From: Flavobacteriaceae bacterium
GTDB taxonomy: Bacteria > Bacteroidota > Bacteroidia > Flavobacteriales > Weeksellaceae
Length of the DNA stretch: 64,000 bases
Assembly (NCBI GenBank): GCA_004359435.1
Contig: PTET01000001.1
Span: 834,121 to 898,120 of the forward strand
Direction: 5' to 3'
Made by a program: the position numbers and the translations under genes. The notes beneath the pieces were generated by a model. The model had not been told where the DNA came from, did no database searches, and saw only the letters and a list, made by a program, of their open reading frames with translations. Shown here piece after piece: positions 26,096 to 35,372 of this stretch (its first letter is position 1; each line of letters starts with the position of its first letter).

Positions 26096-26875
26096 ATGTT
26101 GACATTTTTAGGAGTAATAAATAATGATGCTGAGAATGAACAATATTTAATTTCTAATGAAAATGATATTAGGTATTTAAGCTCAATTTTATCTACAATC
26201 AATTATAGAAGAGGTCTTTATTTATTTTTCGAGGAACAAAACCTACCCAAAGCCAAGCAACATTTTTATGTATGTGGTTTGTTGGATGCGTTTAGGATTA
26301 AAACCTATCAAGATAGAATGTTTGATTATGATTTGCATTCTATTGGTTATGCCATGCTATCGGACAATTTGCCTTTTGTGAAAGAAGTTTTTTCAACCCT
26401 TACCTACCATAGCACCTATCTTGAAGATGGCACAGAAAAAGAGATGCCCATTTCCATGGAAGACAATGTATTGGATGGTGAAGGTGCCATTTTTACCCAT
26501 ACCGTACAGCAGTTTCTGTTAGGCAATAATGCACTTATTGAAAGGAATTTGGAGTTAATGGAAAAAAAATATTTCAGCAAAAAGAATGAAAACAGCACAA
26601 TGCAATACGATGTCAACTTCTTTAAGGCGTTGTATAAAAAAGACCAAACCCTATGCGAAAGCATTTTAAAAGAAATGGTAAGCCCCAAAATTCACCAAAA
26701 AAGAAATGATGATGCTTTGTTGAAAAAATACATTTCTATGCCAGCTTTGGGTTATGCAAAATTGGCCTGGATAATGGGAATGGAAGTACAAATAAAAAGC
26801 AAACTCATTCCTATGGAATTATTGCCGATTCAGCCCTTAGAGAATTATGAAATTCCGTATGATTTTTTGAAATAA
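26096..26875 (+). CDS. Imm49-family immunity protein
   Basis: 259 residues, mostly helical, soluble. The C-terminal block has the Imm49 pattern: EMVSPKIHQKRN, then YISMPALGYAKLAWIMGMEV and IPMELLPIQPLENYEIPYDFL. Imm49 proteins are cytoplasmic antidotes encoded directly after toxin C-terminal domains of RHS and similar proteins. Here the gene begins 3 bp after the toxin tail ends, so the pair is a module. It probably neutralises a toxin of the type encoded by the fragment, or protects against neighbours. Confidence 0.85.
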   Translation: MLTFLGVINNDAENEQYLISNENDIRYLSSILSTINYRRGLYLFFEEQNLPKAKQHFYVCGLLDAFRIKTYQDRMFDYDLHSIGYAMLSDNLPFVKEVFSTLTYHSTYLEDGTEKEMPISMEDNVLDGEGAIFTHTVQQFLLGNNALIERNLELMEKKYFSKKNENSTMQYDVNFFKALYKKDQTLCESILKEMVSPKIHQKRNDDALLKKYISMPALGYAKLAWIMGMEVQIKSKLIPMELLPIQPLENYEIPYDFLK

Positions 26876-26921
26876 TGGAAAACGGGTACGTTTACAAAGG
26901 ATTTTTTGCTTTTGTCCTTTT

Positions 26922-27149
26922 CTAAATTAAATCATGATAATGAGAAGGCAAATCTAAGATTGTAAAGGATTTTCCATCTTCATGTAAGGAGATGATTTTT
27001 TTCTCTGCCAATTCAACAAGGAATTTTTGTAAATATTCTTTTTGGGAATCATTTTTCACGAAATCGTCCAAAGTCCATTCACTTCCATAGTTTCGGTAAA
27101 AAATCTCCAGTTTGTTAATGAATCTTTTCTTTAATTCTGTTTTTGACAT
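26922..27149 (-). CDS. Small helical protein of unknown function
   Basis: 75 residues, start MSKTELKKRFINKLEIFYRN, ending SHYHDLI. The charge pattern and spacing suggest a winged-helix-like or all-helical small protein, but no family is recognised. Convergent with the Imm49 gene (46 bp gap). Could be a separate small regulator or part of the toxin island. Confidence 0.5.
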   Translation of the reverse strand: MSKTELKKRFINKLEIFYRNYGSEWTLDDFVKNDSQKEYLQKFLVELAEKKIISLHEDGKSFTILDLPSHYHDLI

Positions 27150-27535
27150 GGTTTCATTTTTAGGGTCTATTGCTTGTAATTCATCAATTTTTCTTTATAA
27201 GTATGCATTTTGCACCAAACCCCCATAGTTTAAAATACAAAAATACAGACAATAAATGAGCTATTAAACGATATTTTTTGGGTTGGCCTGTTTTAAAAAT
27301 ATACCACATTAAAAAGAAAACCTTGAAATGTGCACCTAAACTCTTGAATTTTTCCTCATTTTTGGGAAAAGCATATAATTTTAGACAAAATCCAAAAAGC
27401 TTTGAGTATCTTTACCTTTTCAAATTCAAGCATGTAGATGGAATAAGTCTGCTATTAAATAAAATTTATGCCTTTATCGGTGAGTAGTTAACCAAAAACA
27501 GAACTTCCTATTATAAACATTTACAAAACCATTTT
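27150..27535. other. 386-bp intergenic region before the five-gene operon
   Basis: Strongly AT-rich with no convincing gene; a short open frame at 27278-27487 lacks a plausible start context and resembles no family. TATCTTTA near 27407-27414 is one mismatch from the Bacteroidota -7 consensus TAnnTTTG and would give a leader of about 115 bases for the operon starting at 27536. Confidence 0.45.
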
Positions 27536-29014
27536 ATGAAATCAAAATTCGTATTGTTCGCCTTCCTTTTGTTTGGAAGTTTGGTATTTTCACAAGATAT
27601 CAAAATCAAAAATGACGATATCATCATCAACGGGACAGCCGTTGGGAAAATCATCAAAGAAAAAACGACGATCGTACTAAAAGATCTTTCTTCTCAGAAC
27701 GAATTCCATGCGAAAATAACCAACAGAACCCCTCTTGGGAATACTGCTTCCGTAACTTGGTTGGAGCTAATGGGTCCTAACTCGGTGGTAAGAGAAATGG
27801 AACTTCCCAAAGGAGTTGGGTTTAGTCTCAATGGCGATAAATACATTGTAGAGACTTTATTGAAAAGCAATCTACCTTTCTTTTCAACCTCTGGAATAGA
27901 CGGGGCAAAAATGAAAGAATTTTTTCAGAAAGAAGACAGAAGCATCTCTAAGGCTGCGGACATAGAAATTGAAGCCTACAAAAAAGTGATTGCTGCAGAA
28001 GATTCTATTGCAAAAGCCAACAATTTGTTTATGGACCAGTATGGAATTATTTCTGCTAACAAACAAAAAATTGGGTACATAATTCGCCAGAACGAACCCT
28101 CTAGCGGACCAATGGACAATAGAGTTACTTACAAAGCACTGGATCTCAACAAAGTTGTTTTTGCCTCTGTAACCGTTAGCGTTACCTCTTCCCAACCAAA
28201 AGAAGCAGTAGACATCAACCTTTATGATGGTAACAAACTCCCTTTTCATAGTTGGAAATATAGCTCTTCATCATCAGAGGACATGACTCAAGATCGAACC
28301 GCTGAGAGAATTTTGAAACTTCTATATTCCAAAGGATATACTTTTGGAGACATGAAGTCTCAAATGCAGATTGCAAACAAAGAAAGGGTAGATGATTACA
28401 ACAATAAGGTAAATGAAGTCGTACAAAACGCCAAATCTCAGTCCAAAAACTTGTATGATGTAAGCGGATATGTTATAGACAAAAACGGAGAGAAAAAAGA
28501 AGGAACCATCACGGTGGAATTTGAGTCTATTTCTTCAAAACTCCCTGGAGGAAATGGTGTTACAGATGTTACCATTTACGGAACTTCTGTTCAGTTGAAA
28601 GCAAATGGAAAAAGCAAATTTTACCAATCCAAAGATGATGTGAGGTTTTGTGCTGAAGATAGATGTTTCTTAGGTGCATCAGGATCAGAAAACATGGGAA
28701 TTATTCCTATTCCATCGTCACCAACGGGTCTATTGAATACCAGTTTCTTCTTTGAAATCGTTTATGAAAAAGAGGGGAACTTTGTTCTTGTCGATCCAAG
28801 AAATCCAAAGTATTATTACCTGAAATTGGCCAACCAGTCCAAAGCGGTATATTTGGGTAACCAAGCAGGTTTTGGAACTAAAAAACCAGAAAAAGTAAAA
28901 GAGATATTTGACCAATATATGAATTGTCCTGCCTTGGATTCAACAAAATACGATACCACAAGCCAAAAAGAAATGATTCAGCTATTGGAGGACTTTCTCT
29001 CTAAGTGCAAATAA
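27536..29014 (+). CDS. Exported protein of unknown function, first gene of a five-gene operon
   Basis: 492 residues with signal peptide MKSKFVLFAFLLFGSLVFSQ. A beta-rich N-part (about 20-130), a helical, charged middle (about 135-300) and a beta-rich C-part with KKEGTITVEFES and a Cys pair in RFCAEDRCFLG near residue 366. No known domain recognised. It opens a same-strand series of five exported proteins with gaps of 25, 10, 28 and 4 bp, so it is likely one transcript and one function. Periplasmic or surface location expected; there is no T9SS CTD and no lipobox. Confidence 0.7.
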   Translation: MKSKFVLFAFLLFGSLVFSQDIKIKNDDIIINGTAVGKIIKEKTTIVLKDLSSQNEFHAKITNRTPLGNTASVTWLELMGPNSVVREMELPKGVGFSLNGDKYIVETLLKSNLPFFSTSGIDGAKMKEFFQKEDRSISKAADIEIEAYKKVIAAEDSIAKANNLFMDQYGIISANKQKIGYIIRQNEPSSGPMDNRVTYKALDLNKVVFASVTVSVTSSQPKEAVDINLYDGNKLPFHSWKYSSSSSEDMTQDRTAERILKLLYSKGYTFGDMKSQMQIANKERVDDYNNKVNEVVQNAKSQSKNLYDVSGYVIDKNGEKKEGTITVEFESISSKLPGGNGVTDVTIYGTSVQLKANGKSKFYQSKDDVRFCAEDRCFLGASGSENMGIIPIPSSPTGLLNTSFFFEIVYEKEGNFVLVDPRNPKYYYLKLANQSKAVYLGNQAGFGTKKPEKVKEIFDQYMNCPALDSTKYDTTSQKEMIQLLEDFLSKCK

Positions 29015-29039
29015 TATCAATCCACTTTTTGCCTAGTCG

Positions 29040-31133
29040 ATGAACAAAATTTATTTATTTCTTTTCTGTTTTCTTTTCTCTGGGCTGTCTGTTTATTCTC
29101 AGGAAAATAAAACTACCGCTAGCATTCGCCTGAAAACGGACGGAAAAAAAGACCAAATTTCACTTCGTTGGGCTGTGGATGAGCCCCTTGCTTGGCAAAA
29201 AGCCAATAAGTTGGGATTTGAACTCAAAAGATATACCCTTAGCAAAGCTGGAAGTTTATTGCCTGTACCAGAAGAAAAGAACCTTGGGGTTGTCAAAGTT
29301 GCACCGGTTTCTGAATGGAAGAAAATCATTGAAAAGAACGACAATGCTGCCATTGTAGCCCAATCTCTTTTTGGAGAGAGTTTTGAGGTAGAGATGGGGA
29401 AAAACAAAAACAAGATTGAAGGTATAATAAACAAATCTGAGGAAGTCGAACAGCGGTTTGTATACGCACTGATGGCAGCAGATTTGGATTTTGAAGTCGC
29501 CAAAATGGCGGGATGGGGATATGTGGACAAGGAGGTTAAAAACGATGAAAAATATCTCTATACAGTTTCGGTTATCCAAAGTGCCCCAACCAAAACTCCT
29601 TTATTGATAGAAAAAGGAAGTGCGCTAGCGATGACAAATCAAAATCCTGAACTTCCAAAACCCATGGATTTTATTGGTATTTTTCAAGAAAATACCGTTA
29701 CGCTGTCTTGGGAATATTTGCTTCTAAGGGAAACTTATACAACCTATTACATCGAAAAATCAGAAGACAAAAGTCCCTTTAAACCCATGGGAGATTTGCC
29801 GGTTGTTAACATGAACGACTCCGGAAACAATATGGCTCAGGCGATGGTATTTGTAGATTCTTTGTCTACAAACAACCTGAGTTACAGTTATAGAATCAGG
29901 GGGAAAACCATTTTTGGGGATTATGGTCCTTATTCAGACGTGGTTTCAGGAATGGGGAAGAGGAGCTTGGAGGCAAGTCCCAGAATTACCCATTTTGACA
30001 TAGACCCGCAAGAAAAAATCAACATCACCTGGGATTTTCCAAAAGAGGCAGAAAAAGACATCAGCTCTTTCGAACTTTTGTATTCTCCATCAGACAAACC
30101 CGACTCCTACAAAGTAATCAAAGACAAAATTCCTATAACTACCAGAAATCTGGTCACCAAAAGTTATTCCTCTTCTAATTATTTCAAAATTCAGGCGATT
30201 GGCAAAAACACAATGGCCAGAGAATCTTTCTCTATCTTGGCTCAACCCAATGACAGTACTCCGCCAGAAATACCAATCCAACTCAAAGGAGAAATAGACT
30301 CTTTGGGAGTGGTTCGCCTCAACTGGAAGGCCAATACTGAAAAAGATTTGGAAGGATATCATGTATTTCGAGGCGTCCAAAAATCAGAGGAGTTGGTGAG
30401 AATCACCCCTTCGGCCATTACAGAGAACAGTTTTGAAGACAAAGTAAAGCTTGAGAGCCTTAATTCAAAGGTTTATTATTACATCACAGCGACAGACATA
30501 AGAAAAAATCAATCTTTACCCTCCGAAGTTTTGGAGCTGACAAAACCAGACAAGGTTAAGCCCCAAACGCCCATTTTTCTATCTTATACTGTGGAAAATT
30601 CGGATGCTGTAACTTTAAAATGGCTAGGCAGTAGAAGTGAAGATGTGGATCTGCATCAGGTGTACAGAAAAGAGAAAGACTCCAAAGAGGAAGCCAAACT
30701 GATATACCAAACCAGAAACAAATCGGGTGAGTTCACCTATACCGATACAAATCTAGACGCAAAAAAACAATATGTTTACCATCTGGTGGCCATAGACCAA
30801 AACAATTTGTCTTCGGACAAGTCTCCAGAATTGTGGGTTGTGCTAGCCGGAGCAGAAAGCCAAAACCCTTTGAAAAATCTCTCTGGCTCGGCAAACAGAG
30901 AAAAAAACCAAATTGAACTCATTTGGAATCTCAAGGATGAAAATGTACAAGAAATTTTGGTATACAAACAAAAAGGAGCAGAAAAACCCACCCTTTTTGG
31001 AACCCTGCAAGGAAACGCCAATTTTCTGGAAGACAAAGCTGTACAATCTGGAAATACCTATACCTATTTGCTCAAGCCGATGCTCAAAAACAACCAAGTA
31101 GCAAAAACGGAAAAAATCTCAGTGGAATATTAA
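29040..31133 (+). CDS. Exported multi-fibronectin type III protein
   Basis: 697 residues, signal peptide ending SVYSQ. After an N-terminal region of about 190 residues come several Fn3-type beta-sandwich repeats: PMDFIGIFQENTVTLSWEY (about 205), ITHFDIDPQEKINITWDF (about 320), LGVVRLNWKANTEKDLEGYHVFRG (about 420), SDAVTLKWLGSRSEDVDLHQVYR (about 520) and KNQIELIWNLKDENVQEILVYK (about 622). No CTD or membrane segment. It probably acts as an extracytoplasmic scaffold or binding protein; the partner is presumably another product of this operon. Confidence 0.78.
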   Translation: MNKIYLFLFCFLFSGLSVYSQENKTTASIRLKTDGKKDQISLRWAVDEPLAWQKANKLGFELKRYTLSKAGSLLPVPEEKNLGVVKVAPVSEWKKIIEKNDNAAIVAQSLFGESFEVEMGKNKNKIEGIINKSEEVEQRFVYALMAADLDFEVAKMAGWGYVDKEVKNDEKYLYTVSVIQSAPTKTPLLIEKGSALAMTNQNPELPKPMDFIGIFQENTVTLSWEYLLLRETYTTYYIEKSEDKSPFKPMGDLPVVNMNDSGNNMAQAMVFVDSLSTNNLSYSYRIRGKTIFGDYGPYSDVVSGMGKRSLEASPRITHFDIDPQEKINITWDFPKEAEKDISSFELLYSPSDKPDSYKVIKDKIPITTRNLVTKSYSSSNYFKIQAIGKNTMARESFSILAQPNDSTPPEIPIQLKGEIDSLGVVRLNWKANTEKDLEGYHVFRGVQKSEELVRITPSAITENSFEDKVKLESLNSKVYYYITATDIRKNQSLPSEVLELTKPDKVKPQTPIFLSYTVENSDAVTLKWLGSRSEDVDLHQVYRKEKDSKEEAKLIYQTRNKSGEFTYTDTNLDAKKQYVYHLVAIDQNNLSSDKSPELWVVLAGAESQNPLKNLSGSANREKNQIELIWNLKDENVQEILVYKQKGAEKPTLFGTLQGNANFLEDKAVQSGNTYTYLLKPMLKNNQVAKTEKISVEY

Positions 31134-31143
31134 AATACAAAGT

Positions 31144-33990
31144 ATGTTAAAGAAGTTTTTGTTTTTTGTATTGGTTTGTTGCTCTGGTCTTTTGTGGGGG
31201 CAAGTTACAATTGGTGGAGAAAGTACTTATTTATTAACCACAAAATTTCATATTGAAAGAGGTTTTTCAGCATGTAAAGGTGAGGGTGGTATCGAATATA
31301 TTTATGCTGGTAATGTTCTAATATTTAATGAACAATATTATAATTCTGGTAATGAAAGAACAATCACCACTGAATTCACCAAACACAGTAAAGTTACATA
31401 TTTAAAGTTTGAATCGGTATCTACAACAAAAGCTGCTATTGGATGTAAAAGTACGGAAGGTTATGAAAGTTATGTCACATTAAATAACTCTGAATGTTCA
31501 ATAACAGAGGGTTCTATATATGCACAAAACCCTAGAAATATAATTTACAATATTAAAGTAGAGCCAAAAGTAACTTTAAATCCACCTTCTTTATCTAATT
31601 CCACAATTTCAAGTGATGAGTATCTGACAATAACTTTACCTGATAATATTGATTCAAAATATTACAATTGGGAATATTCGGTAGGAGGTATAGACAATTT
31701 TGAGCCGTTTCCTTCTGAATTTAACAATAAAGCAACTTTAAAGTTAAAAGGAAGTGATTTTCTAAGTGATTCAGAATATGGAAAAACAGTCTATATTAGA
31801 GTCAATATGGGGGCATGTAATTTATCCAATCCAAATACATCTAATACAATTTCATTAGAAGCTAAAAAATCATCCCCAAGTTTGATAGGCTTTGAAACCC
31901 AAAATACAAGTAAAGACGGGCAGCTCTTTTCAGATTGGACAAATCTTATAGATAATAAAATTAGTGGCTTAAAGGCTGGGGGTTACAAAGTCCGATTTAG
32001 AGACAAAAATGGTTGTATTGCAAAAGACCCAAACAATCCGAATATTGAAAAAGTAACTACATTTGAAATATTAGAGCCCGAAAGCCCTGTAACGATAGAA
32101 GACATTCAGTTAACTCCACCCAGTGGGTATGGTTTGAAAAATGGTACTATTTCTTTGAATGTGGTTGGAGGAAGATTTGACTTAGCTAAAATAAAATACA
32201 GTCAAGATTCTTATAAACCAAATCTTAGATTGGTTTTATACGACATCAGTGGAGTCACAAAAATTGTTCCATTTGATCAATATGCATATGAAGATACAGA
32301 TGGATTATATAAGGTGACTTTTAAAAATCTTCCTGCTGGAAAGTACAGACTTTTAACAGTTGTTATGGCAAATCCTTTATATGAAGTTTCCTTAGGAGAA
32401 GAAGATCGTTGCGTTGCCATACAAGAATTCGAACTCACTCAACCAGATCCCCTTGTCTCCAAATTGGAAGTTCAGAAAGAGATTTCTTGTAATGGTGCAA
32501 ACCTATTTGCAACCAACATAGACACCAACAACAACCAAATTCCAGACCAAGCAGAAGATGGAACAATTAAGGTTTCAGTAACTGGTGGTGTGGGAGAATA
32601 TACCTACCAATGGCAAATGCTAAGTGGAGATACCTTTGTAGATGTAGTGGGAGAAACCAAAAATATACTTTCCAAAGGAACCAAAGGAACCTACAAAGTA
32701 AAGGTTCTGGATGCCAACAAAAATGCCAGTGAGGCAACCTATACATTTGGTTTTCCAAATGAGCTCAAAGCGATTCTCTCCGCTAACCAGATCAGTTGTT
32801 TCGACAACCAATCTGGAATGGTAGAAGTGGTTGCAACAGGTGGAACTGGAGAGCTGTCTTATTTGTGGAATACATCGGATACAACACCAAAAGTTACGGG
32901 TCTTTCTGGTGGAAAATATTTCGTTATGGTAAGCGACCAAAACCAATGCAGAATAAAAGGATCTGTAGAAGTTGTTGAACCAAACAGACTGGAAATCAAT
33001 GATATTTCCATAGTAAACCCAACTTGTTTTGGAGAAAGCAACGGAGAGATTCAAACCCAAATAAAGGGCGGGGTAGCACCGTATTCCATTGTCTGGTCTA
33101 ATGGGAAAACCACAGAGAATATTTCTGGGCTTACTGCTGGGAAATATACAATTACTGTAACAGACAGCAGTGGTTGTATTTCAACCAAAGAATACACCCT
33201 TTTGGACCCGAAAAAGCTGGTTGTAGATCTTGGACCTGATGTTACTTTATGTGTGGGAGATTCAAAAGAATTCAACATCAAACTAGAAGATCCAAACACA
33301 AAATATTTGTGGAAAAATGGGGATGGTACAACCATAGGAACAAGTTCCAACATTACCTTAAACCAAGCAGGGGTTTACACTTTGTATGTTGAAGATTCCA
33401 AAGGTTGTAGTGGGGTAGACTCTGTTGAGATCAAAAGATCAAATGAAGTCTTAGACCCATTATTTATGATTACAACCCACGCCTATAAAGAAGCAAGTGT
33501 CGTGCTTGTAAATACTTCAATTACAAAACCCGAATCTGTAGAATGGATTATCCCAAATGATGCAAATATTCAGGTGATAAACAAAACTGAAGATTATTTG
33601 GAATTGAAATTTGCCAAAATAGGTTCTTACCAGATAGGACTTAAAGGATTTCAAGGGGAATGCTCCAAAACCTATTACAAGAGCGTTGTGGTGGAAGAAA
33701 ACACCTCTGGAGTCAATCTAAGCCCAAACAAACTTGCGATCATCAAGGATTTCCAAATTCTTCCTAATCCTAATTCAGGTGAATTCAAGGTAAAAGTTGT
33801 TTTGGATGTAGAGAAACAAATCAAAATACGGATTATTGACATGGTTTCCAATGAGGCATTTCCCGCCTCGATTCTTCCCAAATCAAGCCAGTTTGAAGTT
33901 CCATTTAGTATAGACCTTCCAATTGGTGTATATCTTGTTGTGCTGGAGGTAGGTGACCAATTCATGGTAAAAAGAATGATAATACAATAA
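31144..33990 (+). CDS. SprB-repeat surface protein with T9SS type A sorting domain
   Basis: 948 residues, signal peptide ending GLLWGQ. The N-half (about 20-430) is an unfamiliar beta-rich region. From about 440 to 700 there are SprB-type repeats: CFGESNGEIQTQIKGGVAPY, then SIVWSNGKTTENISGLTAGK, and similar GGxGExxYxW units. The C-terminus is a type A CTD beginning FQILPNPNSGEFKVKV near 868 and ending MVKRMIIQ. SprB repeats are known from surface adhesins used in gliding. The protein should be secreted by the T9SS and anchored or released at the surface; it is the likely effector or adhesin of this operon. Confidence 0.85.
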   Translation: MLKKFLFFVLVCCSGLLWGQVTIGGESTYLLTTKFHIERGFSACKGEGGIEYIYAGNVLIFNEQYYNSGNERTITTEFTKHSKVTYLKFESVSTTKAAIGCKSTEGYESYVTLNNSECSITEGSIYAQNPRNIIYNIKVEPKVTLNPPSLSNSTISSDEYLTITLPDNIDSKYYNWEYSVGGIDNFEPFPSEFNNKATLKLKGSDFLSDSEYGKTVYIRVNMGACNLSNPNTSNTISLEAKKSSPSLIGFETQNTSKDGQLFSDWTNLIDNKISGLKAGGYKVRFRDKNGCIAKDPNNPNIEKVTTFEILEPESPVTIEDIQLTPPSGYGLKNGTISLNVVGGRFDLAKIKYSQDSYKPNLRLVLYDISGVTKIVPFDQYAYEDTDGLYKVTFKNLPAGKYRLLTVVMANPLYEVSLGEEDRCVAIQEFELTQPDPLVSKLEVQKEISCNGANLFATNIDTNNNQIPDQAEDGTIKVSVTGGVGEYTYQWQMLSGDTFVDVVGETKNILSKGTKGTYKVKVLDANKNASEATYTFGFPNELKAILSANQISCFDNQSGMVEVVATGGTGELSYLWNTSDTTPKVTGLSGGKYFVMVSDQNQCRIKGSVEVVEPNRLEINDISIVNPTCFGESNGEIQTQIKGGVAPYSIVWSNGKTTENISGLTAGKYTITVTDSSGCISTKEYTLLDPKKLVVDLGPDVTLCVGDSKEFNIKLEDPNTKYLWKNGDGTTIGTSSNITLNQAGVYTLYVEDSKGCSGVDSVEIKRSNEVLDPLFMITTHAYKEASVVLVNTSITKPESVEWIIPNDANIQVINKTEDYLELKFAKIGSYQIGLKGFQGECSKTYYKSVVVEENTSGVNLSPNKLAIIKDFQILPNPNSGEFKVKVVLDVEKQIKIRIIDMVSNEAFPASILPKSSQFEVPFSIDLPIGVYLVVLEVGDQFMVKRMIIQ

Positions 33991-34018
33991 AATTGTTCGA
34001 AATTAAAGAGATCCTTTC

Positions 34019-35368
34019 ATGAAAAACCATATTTCCAAGCTGTTTAGTGCCTTTATTGCGATTGTATGTATCATGTTCACTTCTTGTGCCATTGAACAAG
34101 AGATTGCTGTAAAAGCTGATTTTGCTGTGAAGATGGTCAACAACGATTCATCGGCACCTGTTCAAGTACAAATAGAAAATCTAAGCTCTGGTGCAGATAG
34201 CTATCAATGGACTTGCAAAGGTGCTTCTGTAGAATCTTACACGCAAAAAAATCCGTTGATTACCTATACGAAAGAAGGAACCTACACCATTATCCTAAAA
34301 GCATCCAACAAAGATGGAAACGAAGATGAAAAAACCGTAGAAGTTGTTATCAAACCAGCCATAGATATCGATTTTGATTGGCAAATGGTGGGAAGTGATA
34401 TTTCTCCTGTTACCATTCAAATGGTCAACAAATCGGAAGGAGCCTTACAGTCACTTTGGGAAATTCAGGGGGAAGAACCTCAACAATCCAATGAACAGAA
34501 TCCAAAATTTGTGCTTAGCAAAGCAGGAACCCACATCATAAAACTGACCATCTCTAATGGTTCTGAGACTATATCCAAAGAAAAAACGTTGGTTGTAAAA
34601 CCCGCTATGGAAGTCGATTTCAATTGGAGTAGCCAAGCGATGGGACAAAATTTACAAGCTCCACTGGCACTGCAATTGAACAATTTGTCCAGCAATGCAA
34701 ATTCTTACATCTGGAGAATTGAAGGGGCGACCCCTTCTGTAACTACTTCCAAAGATCCATTGGTCACGTTTTCAAGCCCTGGAACTTTTAACATTGTTTT
34801 AGAGGCAACCAACGACAAAGAGACCAAAAAAATAGAAAAACAAATTGTTATCTATCCTAACACCAATTTATTGAGTTTTTCAAATGTCAAAATGGGAATC
34901 AATACAGCAGAATCAACCTATGGATGTTTCTTTTCTTCTGCTTTGGGACGTGTACTCAAAAAAGGGGAAATCGATCAGACCAATGGATCCAAAATTGATT
35001 TTGGATTTTTTGGATTGAGTTCTTCTTTTGAGTTTAACCAATTTGTTTCTCCAAACCAGTTGGAAGACACAACTTTTAATTCTATTCCCGGAGCCATCCA
35101 TACAGATATTGTCAATTCACAAGAATGGGTTGGTATCAAACTTACTGATTCAGGATTTGACGCTGTTAATTCTGGAGATGATTTGTCTTCCATTGACATT
35201 TCCCTTGCAAGTTCGGCAAAAGCAGCATTCAACAAAGATGTTTTGCCAAGAGTGGTTCTGTTCAAAACATCCGATGGAAGAAAAGGTGCGATCAAAATCA
35301 AAGAATATGTTTCATCAGGTTCTTCGTCTTACATTGTAGTGGATATCAAAGTTCAAAAACAACCTTGA
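34019..35368 (+). CDS. PKD-domain lipoprotein
   Basis: 449 residues with lipobox MFTSC (Cys23). Three PKD-type beta domains lie at roughly 33-115, 117-198 and 200-285, each with a core such as ADSYQWTCKGA and TYTIILKASN, GTHIIKLTISN or TFNIVLEATND. The last 160 residues form an unrecognised domain containing an Asp/Ser-rich stretch. Exported and lipid-anchored, probably on the outer membrane. It sits between the SprB-repeat protein and an outer-membrane barrel, suggesting an anchor or adaptor for the surface structure. Confidence 0.78.
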   Translation: MKNHISKLFSAFIAIVCIMFTSCAIEQEIAVKADFAVKMVNNDSSAPVQVQIENLSSGADSYQWTCKGASVESYTQKNPLITYTKEGTYTIILKASNKDGNEDEKTVEVVIKPAIDIDFDWQMVGSDISPVTIQMVNKSEGALQSLWEIQGEEPQQSNEQNPKFVLSKAGTHIIKLTISNGSETISKEKTLVVKPAMEVDFNWSSQAMGQNLQAPLALQLNNLSSNANSYIWRIEGATPSVTTSKDPLVTFSSPGTFNIVLEATNDKETKKIEKQIVIYPNTNLLSFSNVKMGINTAESTYGCFFSSALGRVLKKGEIDQTNGSKIDFGFFGLSSSFEFNQFVSPNQLEDTTFNSIPGAIHTDIVNSQEWVGIKLTDSGFDAVNSGDDLSSIDISLASSAKAAFNKDVLPRVVLFKTSDGRKGAIKIKEYVSSGSSSYIVVDIKVQKQP

Positions 35369-35372
35369 TTTT

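Noticed and set aside
27278-27487. 69-residue reading frame before the operon
   Set aside because: No start context or similarity; it overlaps the likely promoter/leader of the operon.
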